Of a stretch of 7,429 nt of DNA, positions 1 to 5,251 are shown piece by piece (position 1 is the first letter of the stretch; every line of letters starts with the position of its first letter). Location: positions 1-7,429 of the forward strand of contig CAIYCP010000125.1 in the NCBI GenBank assembly GCA_903924715.1. Direction: 5' to 3'. The notes beneath the pieces are model-generated. The model had not been told where the DNA came from. It saw only the letters and a program-made list of their open reading frames with translations, and did not search any database. The translations under genes and the position numbers were made by a program. This DNA comes from an uncultured beta proteobacterium. GTDB taxonomy: Bacteria; Pseudomonadota; Gammaproteobacteria; Burkholderiales; Burkholderiaceae_B.

Positions 1-21
1 GACGGGGGTGAAAACGGCCAT
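1..21 (-). CDS. thrB: Homoserine kinase start (partial, 7 codons)
   Basis: Read on the minus strand from the ATG at 21, the window edge encodes MAVFTPV with no stop, so a gene probably runs out of the window to the left. MAVFTPV matches, from memory, the usual N-terminus of the betaproteobacterial type II homoserine kinase (ThrB, APH/choline-kinase fold), which phosphorylates homoserine with ATP in threonine synthesis. There is no strong Shine-Dalgarno; the bases before the ATG give CTCCCTGTGATCTTTT. The gene would be divergent from dusA. Seven residues are thin evidence, so the identity is an inference. A chance short open frame at the edge is the alternative. Confidence 0.5.
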
Positions 22-62
22 AAAAGATCACAGGGAGTTAAGGGCTAGACATTGATTGCGAC

Positions 63-96
63 GCCTGTTGAGCAAAACGCGCGCGACAGGCATAAG
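63..96 (+). promoter_or_regulatory. Weak promoter-like pair over an inverted repeat
   Basis: TTGAGC (68-73) and CATAAG (91-96) are separated by exactly 17 bases and each match four of six sigma-70 consensus positions. An inverted repeat, GCCTGTTG (63-70) and CGACAGGC (84-91), pairs with one G-U and a 13-base loop. It covers the -35 and ends at the first base of the -10, an operator-like arrangement. Its place between divergent genes suits a promoter or operator, but both elements are weak and the repeat could be chance. Confidence 0.25.
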
Positions 97-136
97 TTTA
101 ACGGAATGCGCAGAAATACTCTCTTGCGTTGGCCCG

Positions 137-160
137 AGCGTAAAATCTACGCTTTCTTGT
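137..160 (+). terminator. Hairpin with U-rich tail upstream of dusA (first of two)
   Basis: AGCGTA (137-142) pairs perfectly with TACGCT (148-153) around a five-base loop, AAATC. The top strand continues TTTCTTGT, giving a U-rich RNA tail. The stem is only six pairs, so it would be a weak intrinsic terminator alone. A second, better hairpin follows about 20 bases later. No plus-strand gene ends here, so if real it acts on a leader or small RNA, or blocks antisense readthrough from the thrB side. Confidence 0.25.
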
Positions 161-179
161 AAAAATCGTCGGATATTGC

Positions 180-209
180 GGTGGTCTTGGCTGTAACCGC
201 CTCTTTTTT
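180..209 (+). terminator. Terminator-like hairpin just before the dusA start
   Basis: GGTGGT (180-185) pairs with ACCGCC (196-201), one pair being G-U, around a 10-base loop. An alternative five-pair register is GCGGT (178-182) with ACCGC (196-200). The stem is followed at once by TCTTTTTT (202-209), the classical form of an intrinsic terminator on the plus strand. It ends five bases before the dusA ATG, so the T run sits where a Shine-Dalgarno would be expected. It may be an attenuator in the dusA leader, the end of a short independent RNA, or chance. Confidence 0.38.
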
Positions 210-214
210 AGAAC

Positions 215-1246
215 ATGCACAGTGCCAGCAACACAATATTGTCTTTAGCACCAAGCGCCCGCGAGAGTTGGCGGCTTTGCGTTGCCCCCATGATCGACGT
301 GACAGATCGCCACTGTCGTTATTTTCATAGACTGCTGGCGCCCAAGGCACGTTTGTACACAGAAATGATTACAACAGGTGCTTTATTGCATGGCGATGCC
401 GCACGGCATCTTGATTTTGATGGGCATGAGCATCCGGTTGCACTCCAGCTGGGTGGCAGCGAACCAGAGGCGCTGGTTGCCGCTGCAAAATTGGGCGTGC
501 AATGGGGATACGATGAGATTAATTTAAATTGTGGCTGTCCCTCAGAGCGGGTTCAGAAAGGTGCGTTCGGTGCCTGTTTGATGGCAGAGCCGGGCTTGGT
601 TGCCGATTGCATGAAAGCCATGCAAGATGCCGTGGGGGTGCCGGTGACGGTCAAACATCGGTTGGGTCTAGACAAGAATGAATCGTATGCTTTTGTACGC
701 GACTTTGTTGGTGCAATTTACGACACCGGTTGTCGCGTCTTTATTGTTCATGCCCGCAATGCTGTTCTAAAAGGCTTGTCACCTAAAGACAACCGAGATG
801 TGCCCCCTTTGCGCTATGACGAGGCTGCACAGCTGAAAAAAGATTTTCCTGAGGCTATTGTGGTGTTAAACGGCGGGCTCACGACCTTGAATGATTGCGA
901 GGAGGTATTGCCACAATTTGATGTCGTAATGTTAGGGCGTTCGCCTTGGCACGACCCCTCGGTCTTGTCTCGACTTTCGCAAGCCTGGTGGCCGCAGCTC
1001 AACCTAAAAACAGAGCTAGAAGTTGTAGAGGCGTTGGTCGAGTACGCCGCGGTTCAGATTGCGTTGCAAGTACCCTTACGCATCGTGGTCAGGCCGTTAC
1101 TCGGGTTGTTTAATGGGCGTTCAAATTCTCGACTTTGGCGACGTATGTTGTCAGACTCAACTTTGCTTAAACAAAACAATCCAGAACTTATTCGTCAAGC
1201 TTGGAAAGAGGTTGGGCCAAGCGCGGCTCGACTTCCCCGCGCATAA
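215..1246 (+). CDS. dusA: tRNA-dihydrouridine synthase A
   Basis: FMN-dependent enzyme of 343 residues that reduces uridines in the D-loop of tRNA (U20 and U20a in E. coli) using NADPH, in the cytoplasm. The N-terminal TIM barrel starts at VAPMIDVTDRHCRYF (23-37), followed by LYTEMITTGALLHGD (47-61) and EINLNCGCPSERVQ (101-114). Cys108 in that last motif is the expected catalytic proton donor. K147-H148 and HAR (179-181) are expected FMN contacts, and GLSPKDNR (187-194) is the DusA-specific loop. NGG (219-221) and MLGR (239-242) close the barrel. The C-terminal helical tRNA-binding part departs from the usual DusA form: RPLLGLF (293-299) and GRSNSRLWRR (301-310), where I recall RHMLGLF and GxPGARxWRR. 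ATG 215 is the most upstream possible start because TAG lies in frame at 209-211. No Shine-Dalgarno is visible. Homologues begin at a similar point from memory. The gene converges on the CBS-domain gene. Confidence 0.95.
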   Translation: MHSASNTILSLAPSARESWRLCVAPMIDVTDRHCRYFHRLLAPKARLYTEMITTGALLHGDAARHLDFDGHEHPVALQLGGSEPEALVAAAKLGVQWGYDEINLNCGCPSERVQKGAFGACLMAEPGLVADCMKAMQDAVGVPVTVKHRLGLDKNESYAFVRDFVGAIYDTGCRVFIVHARNAVLKGLSPKDNRDVPPLRYDEAAQLKKDFPEAIVVLNGGLTTLNDCEEVLPQFDVVMLGRSPWHDPSVLSRLSQAWWPQLNLKTELEVVEALVEYAAVQIALQVPLRIVVRPLLGLFNGRSNSRLWRRMLSDSTLLKQNNPELIRQAWKEVGPSAARLPRA

Positions 1247-1267
1247 TTTAAACAGCCGTTGTTTAAA
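1247..1267. repeat. 8-bp perfect inverted repeat between convergent genes
   Basis: TTTAAACA (1247-1254) and TGTTTAAA (1260-1267) are exact reverse complements around a five-base spacer, GCCGT. The repeat starts on the base after the dusA stop and ends six bases before the CBS gene stop codon, filling most of a 27-base convergent gap. That position suggests a bidirectional terminator. However, the stem is AT-rich and there is no proper T run after it on either strand, so termination is uncertain. Confidence 0.4.
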
Positions 1268-1273
1268 AACGAC

Positions 1274-1735
1274 CTACGTACTCTTGTTGGGTGCGGTTTC
1301 GTTTGGCCAGTCTCGGATATAGGCCTTCAGTAAAGAATTTTCAAATTTTTGAGCCGCAGCCAACGCTTGTGCCATGTCGTAAAACGAGATCACTCCCAAA
1401 AGCATCTCGCCCTCGATGACGGGCACGTAACGCGAGTGATGCGTCAACATCAGTTGTTGCACTTCATTGGCCAGGGTGTCGGGGCTCACACTCACAGGTT
1501 TTCGATCCATGATTTCACCAATGGATACGTCTGCTAAAGCACCCTGATTGCTATTTAAGTGTCGGATGATTTCGCGAAACGTCAGCATGCCCACAAGTTG
1601 TCCGCGCTGCATGATCACCAACGAGCCAATATCGTGCGCGCTCATCGTTTCGATTGCGTGCGAAACCAAAGCTTCAGGTGTGGCGGTAAAGAGGGTGTTT
1701 CCCTTTACCTTTAAAACTTCACTGACTTTTAACAT
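1274..1735 (-). CDS. Small protein with two CBS domains
   Basis: A 153-residue soluble protein built almost wholly of a tandem CBS pair (Bateman module). The first CBS is about residues 8-62, with DIGSLVIMQRGQLVGMLTFR (35-54). The second is about 75-128, with SRYVPVIEGEMLLGVISFYD (101-120). Such modules usually bind AMP, ATP, SAM or related ligands and regulate a partner. No catalytic domain, DNA-binding domain or membrane segment is seen. Residues 129-153 form a short polar tail with AYIRDWPNE (138-146). The start overlaps the end of yihY by 17 bases in another frame, and a strong Shine-Dalgarno AGGAGA lies five bases before the ATG. The two genes are therefore probably co-transcribed and translationally coupled. 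Which ligand is bound and whether YihY is the partner cannot be read from the sequence. Confidence 0.88.
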   Translation of the reverse strand: MLKVSEVLKVKGNTLFTATPEALVSHAIETMSAHDIGSLVIMQRGQLVGMLTFREIIRHLNSNQGALADVSIGEIMDRKPVSVSPDTLANEVQQLMLTHHSRYVPVIEGEMLLGVISFYDMAQALAAAQKFENSLLKAYIRDWPNETAPNKST

Positions 1736-3041
1736 GATCGTCTCCTGCGCTGCTGCTCACGTACTTTGATTGTAGGGGGTGCGTTAGCGTGCTGTCATGA
1801 TGCCTTAAAACTTCGATCAGCGTGGGGTCAGTCTTGTACCGGACTAAATCGCTGAGGGCGCTTGCCAAAAAAGGTTGTTCTCGAAGGTTAATCGCATTGC
1901 GATCAAGCGCGAATTGGTCCATTAACGGGCCAAGTGTTGCCCGCTCGAGGTCGCACGCCAAAAGCCAGCGTTCGGTCTGCGAGTCGGGTGCCGCTGCGAT
2001 TAGGCCCATTTCGGCCAAGCTTGTTAGGCGTCGCTCTATTATGCTGAGTGGTAAGCCCAAGTGTCTGATAAGTTCGGGCACGCTCGCGCCCGGTGGAAGC
2101 GCGCCACGTGCCTCACCTAATAACTTGAGGATTGACAGAGCATCCATCAAGGCAGCGCCCGGCCTGCCTCGTTGGTTAAACTCGCCGAGTCGTACAAGTG
2201 GCAGATTTGCGGCAACCAAGGCACCGACCAGAATACCCAGCCAACACAAATAGACCCAGATTAAAAAGACAGGTAAAGCGGCAAAGGCACCATAGACGAC
2301 GGTATAGGTTGAAAATTGCGCGATGTAATACGCAAACCCGATTTTCATTGTTTCTAGAATCAGGGCGGAGATCAGTCCTCCGATCAGGGCGTCGGCTCGG
2401 TTCACACGTGTATTTGGAACGACGATAAACAGTGCGGCAATTCCGATGCCGCCCAAAAAAAGTGGCGATAGTTTGAAGGCCACTTCAAGCAAGATGGGTA
2501 GATCTGCCAAAAAACCAAGCGACTCTCGTGCCAACAGCGCTGTTGTATAGAGACTGGCGCCGGCTAAGACCGGACCCAGTGTGATAACGGCCCAGTACAC
2601 GACTACGCGGTGTGCAAAGCGGCGTTGCCGATCGACTCGCCATATCGTGTTCAACGCGGCTTCGACTGACATGATCAAGGATACGACGGTGAACAGCAAA
2701 GCACCGCCACCAATGATGGTCAGGCGCGAGGCTTGTAACGCGAATTCGTTCAAATAGGACATCACATTTTCGGATATCGCTGTGGGCATTAGACTATTGG
2801 TTAAAAAGTCTTGGAGGGCGTCGCTAAACTCTTTAAATAGCGGAAACGCGGTGAATAAGGATAAGACGACGGCCAGCAGAGGCACGGTTGCCAGAACGGT
2901 CGTGAAGGTCAGGCTGGAAGACAGCTGCAGCGTGCGTGCTTGGGCGGCACGGTCCAAGGCAAAGCTTAGGATTTGGCGCAGCTCGGCAACTTTTATCCAA
3001 GAGACTGCGTGAGTGAATGGTTGCTTGAATCGATCCTGCAT
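1719..3041 (-). CDS. yihY: YihY/UPF0761 family inner-membrane protein
   Basis: A 440-residue polytopic membrane protein of the YihY/BrkB family. The E. coli member was once called ribonuclease BN, but that activity belongs to RNase Z/ElaC; the true function is unknown. A cytoplasmic N-terminus (MQDRFKQPFTHAVSWIKVAE) precedes about six membrane segments near residues 43-64, 106-125, 148-168, 190-208, 217-240 and 248-280. Family signatures are VVPNTRVNRADALIGG (207-222) and YGAFAALPVFLIWVYL (250-265). Residues about 298-356 look like a winged-helix-type domain (ALSILKLLGEARG, then LPLSIIERRLTSLAEMGLI), and a polar tail follows. The frame is open upstream to 3443, but that extension lies antisense to the DUF2069 gene, has no family resemblance and is rejected. 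ATG 3041 gives the family N-terminus and has GGGGAT four bases upstream (3046-3051). It leads the CBS gene in a minus-strand operon. Confidence 0.92.
   Translation of the reverse strand: MQDRFKQPFTHAVSWIKVAELRQILSFALDRAAQARTLQLSSSLTFTTVLATVPLLAVVLSLFTAFPLFKEFSDALQDFLTNSLMPTAISENVMSYLNEFALQASRLTIIGGGALLFTVVSLIMSVEAALNTIWRVDRQRRFAHRVVVYWAVITLGPVLAGASLYTTALLARESLGFLADLPILLEVAFKLSPLFLGGIGIAALFIVVPNTRVNRADALIGGLISALILETMKIGFAYYIAQFSTYTVVYGAFAALPVFLIWVYLCWLGILVGALVAANLPLVRLGEFNQRGRPGAALMDALSILKLLGEARGALPPGASVPELIRHLGLPLSIIERRLTSLAEMGLIAAAPDSQTERWLLACDLERATLGPLMDQFALDRNAINLREQPFLASALSDLVRYKTDPTLIEVLRHHDSTLTHPLQSKYVSSSAGDDHVKSQ
1741..1746 (-). promoter_or_regulatory. Strong ribosome binding site of the CBS gene
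   Basis: AGGAGA on the minus strand lies five bases before the ATG at 1735 and inside the last codons of yihY. It is the clearest Shine-Dalgarno in the window and fixes the CBS start. Its position suggests that ribosomes finishing yihY can restart at the CBS gene. Confidence 0.75.
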
Positions 3042-3136
3042 GCGTATCCCCAGTATGCAAGCGATAATAGCAGCGTAGGCCCCAAGAGGGCATCCAACAG
3101 AGTATTCGTCCAAGCTTAAAAAGTACCCCTGACACG
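3042..3136. promoter_or_regulatory. Divergent intergenic region, yihY and DUF2069
   Basis: These 95 bases separate the two divergent start codons and should hold promoters for both operons. Overlapping -10-like hexamers occur on the two strands: GATAAT at 3063-3068 (plus) and TATTAT at 3064-3069 (minus), each five of six. Neither has a convincing -35 at 16-18 bases, so the exact promoters are not established. The minus hexamer would leave a leader of under 20 bases before yihY. No Shine-Dalgarno is visible before the DUF2069 ATG. Confidence 0.35.
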
Positions 3137-3622
3137 ATGTTAGATAACCAGAGCTCAACTCCATCCCCCGTTGTTTTGAATGCTGCATTGCAGCGAATGG
3201 CGGCTGCAAGTCTATTAGGGCTATTTTTGCTCTGTTTGCTGTGGGAAATCTGGCTCGCGCCACTGAGGCCGGGGGGCACTCTATTATTTTTAAAGGCGCT
3301 ACCCTTAGCATTTGCGGTGCGCGGCGTACTGAAAGGCAGCCTCTATACAATTCAGTGGGCCTCGATGCTAGTGCTTCTGTACCTGATGGAGGGCATCGTG
3401 CGCGTAGTGTCAGACCCCCCGGGACCCTCAATATTGATGGCATGGATCGAGATTACTTTTGCGACAATTTTCTTTATGAGTTCGATTTTTTATGTGCGTC
3501 CGGCCAAACGCATTGTGGTCGCTGCCAAAAAGGTCGAAAAGCGTAATGAGAAGGCTCAGAAAGCCCAAGAGCGTGCAAAATCAATGCAAACCGATGACGT
3601 GAATCATCAATCGCAAAAGTAA
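3137..3622 (+). CDS. DUF2069 family small membrane protein
   Basis: A 161-residue protein with four predicted membrane segments at about 21-41, 48-64, 72-90 and 99-119, matching by memory the DUF2069 family of proteobacterial inner-membrane proteins with no known function. Typical features are LLCLLWEIWLAPLRPGG (31-47), ALPLAFAVRGVLKGSLYTIQWASMLVLLYLMEGIVR over 54-89, and SDPPGPS (92-98) before the last segment. The C-terminus after residue 121 is a highly charged, Lys/Glu/Gln-rich stretch (KKVEKRNEKAQKAQERAK, 131-148) that probably forms a short cytoplasmic helix or coiled coil. ATG 3137 is the first possible ATG in a frame open only from 3071. selO begins 14 bases after the stop, so the two are likely co-transcribed. 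The gene is divergent from yihY. Confidence 0.88.
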   Translation: MLDNQSSTPSPVVLNAALQRMAAASLLGLFLLCLLWEIWLAPLRPGGTLLFLKALPLAFAVRGVLKGSLYTIQWASMLVLLYLMEGIVRVVSDPPGPSILMAWIEITFATIFFMSSIFYVRPAKRIVVAAKKVEKRNEKAQKAQERAKSMQTDDVNHQSQK

Positions 3623-3636
3623 AACAATCAAATCAA

Positions 3637-5184
3637 ATGAACATTTTCTCTAGTTTTGACACGCTGACTAAAACGAACTCCTTTGCAAAGTTACCAACGG
3701 ATTTTTATACGCGTTTGCCTACAACACCGCTCGATCAGCCTCGTTTAGTGCATGCGAGCAGCGTGGTAGCTGAGCTCATTGGCCTGTCTTCAGACGCGCT
3801 CAACACACAGGCGTTTTTGGATGTGGTCAGTGGCACCACTGCGATGCCTGGTGGCGAGACTTTAGCTGCGGTATATAGCGGGCATCAGTTTGGCGTGTGG
3901 GCTGGACAGCTCGGGGATGGTCGTGCGCATTTGTTGGGCGAAATTCAAGGGCCAACGGGTACGTTTGAACTCCAGCTCAAAGGTGCAGGGATGACGCCTT
4001 ACTCTCGTATGGGCGATGGGCGAGCGGTATTGCGTTCGTCGGTCCGCGAGTATCTGGCCAGTCACGCGATGCAGGGCTTAGGGATACCGACAACTCGTGC
4101 TTTAGCACTGGTTGCCGCAAGAAATCCGGTCATGCGTGAAACCGTTGAAACGGCAGCAGTGGTCGCGCGAATGGCACCCAGTTTTGTGCGCTTTGGTTCA
4201 TTTGAACATTGGGCGGCACGCAAGCGGCCCGAATTGTTGCGAACCTTGGCTGACTACGTGATCGATCGGTTTTATCCCGAGTGCCGTCAAAATAATAGTG
4301 CGGCAACTACAGCTGAGTACGAACCCTATGTGCAACTGCTGCGTTCGGTTGTGCAACGAACCGCAACGCTCATGGCGGATTGGCAAGTGGTGGGTTTTTG
4401 TCACGGAGTGATGAACACCGACAACATGTCCATTTTGGGGCTAACGCTTGATTACGGTCCATACGGCTTCATGGACGGTTTTGATGCAAAGCACATTTGT
4501 AACCATACCGATAGCGGTGGCCGTTATGCCTGGCATGCTCAACCTGCAGTCGCACACTGGAATCTTTATCAACTCGCCAACAGTCTTTACGAAATCGTGC
4601 CGGATGCCGCGCCCTTGAAGGCAGCGCTGGATGAATTTGAACCGGCGTTCTTGGCCGCAATGCAAACGCGAATGAGTCAAAAACTTGGCTTAGGTGCCTG
4701 GCAAGCAGGCGATGAAACGTTAATCGACGACCTGTGGAGCCTGATGCAGGCGAGTCATGCTGATTTTACGTTGACCTTCCGGCAGTTAGCCTATGCACCC
4801 GGGTTGACACAGGCTCCTGAGCAACGGGTCGAGTTTGATCTCGGCGCGACAGTCAATGCGCATCTGAAACCCTTCGTCGATCTGTTTATTGACCCGAGTG
4901 CTGCTCAAGCGTGGTTGGCGCGCTATCGCACCCGTTTGGGCACCCAGGCCCTAGAAAATTGGCAAGCTCGAGTCCAAGGCATGCTGGCAGTCAATCCGCT
5001 GTATGTATTGCGTAATCACATCGCTCAGCAAGCGATTGAGGCGGCCCAACAAGGCGATTTTGATGAGATCGAGCGTCAGATGATCCTCCTGGCGGATCCT
5101 TACGCGGCCCAACCCGGTCAAGAGGCTTATGCCGCCGCGCCGCTCGCTGGCGCCCCGCATTTAGAGGTGAGTTGCTCGTCCTGA
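3637..5184 (+). CDS. selO: Protein adenylyltransferase SelO (YdiU)
   Basis: A 515-residue pseudokinase-fold enzyme that transfers AMP from ATP to Ser, Thr or Tyr of target proteins, linked in E. coli to the oxidative stress response. Motifs in order: YSGHQFGVWAGQLGDGRAHLLGE (80-102); the nucleotide-binding LQLKGAG with Lys115; TPYSRMGDGRAVLRSSVREYL (120-140) with Glu138; VVARMAPSFVRFGSFE (175-190) with Arg178; HGVMNTDNMS (256-265) with Asp262 and Asn263; and DYGPYGFMD (272-280) with metal-binding Asp272. All residues expected for AMPylation are present. The protein ends in Cys-Ser-Ser (Cys513), and ICNHTD contains Cys288. These correspond to the C-terminal and active-site-side cysteines that form a regulatory disulfide in E. 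coli SelO, so redox control is likely. The last Cys is ordinary TGT/TGC type, not selenocysteine. It starts 14 bases after DUF2069 in an A-rich context without a Shine-Dalgarno. Confidence 0.96.
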   Translation: MNIFSSFDTLTKTNSFAKLPTDFYTRLPTTPLDQPRLVHASSVVAELIGLSSDALNTQAFLDVVSGTTAMPGGETLAAVYSGHQFGVWAGQLGDGRAHLLGEIQGPTGTFELQLKGAGMTPYSRMGDGRAVLRSSVREYLASHAMQGLGIPTTRALALVAARNPVMRETVETAAVVARMAPSFVRFGSFEHWAARKRPELLRTLADYVIDRFYPECRQNNSAATTAEYEPYVQLLRSVVQRTATLMADWQVVGFCHGVMNTDNMSILGLTLDYGPYGFMDGFDAKHICNHTDSGGRYAWHAQPAVAHWNLYQLANSLYEIVPDAAPLKAALDEFEPAFLAAMQTRMSQKLGLGAWQAGDETLIDDLWSLMQASHADFTLTFRQLAYAPGLTQAPEQRVEFDLGATVNAHLKPFVDLFIDPSAAQAWLARYRTRLGTQALENWQARVQGMLAVNPLYVLRNHIAQQAIEAAQQGDFDEIERQMILLADPYAAQPGQEAYAAAPLAGAPHLEVSCSS

Positions 5185-5251
5185 TGCAATAATGGGGTTT
5201 TAATGTTTGCTGTGCCCTTGTTGAAGTCAAATTTTTGGGTCCTTGACGCTC

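Noticed and set aside
1822..2428. Plus-strand open frames opposite yihY
   Set aside because: Their Arg- and Ser-rich composition fits the antisense of a Leu/Ala-rich membrane protein; no domain or start signal is seen.
3042..3443. Open extension of the yihY frame by 134 codons upstream
   Set aside because: It runs antisense through the DUF2069 gene, has no membrane or family pattern matching YihY, and the family N-terminus with a Shine-Dalgarno-like GGGGAT is at 3041.
5182..5184. SelO stop TGA as a selenocysteine codon
   Set aside because: The protein already ends in the bacterial Cys-Ser-Ser form, the Cys being three codons before the TGA, and the frame after it has no matching family sequence.
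5243..5251. TTG start for aroC adding three residues
   Set aside because: Betaproteobacterial AroC begins MSGNTLG, and an ATG is present at exactly that point (5252).
5185..5251. Promoter for aroC in the gap after selO
   Set aside because: TTTAAT and TTG-containing hexamers occur but none pair at 16-18 bases, so no promoter could be supported.
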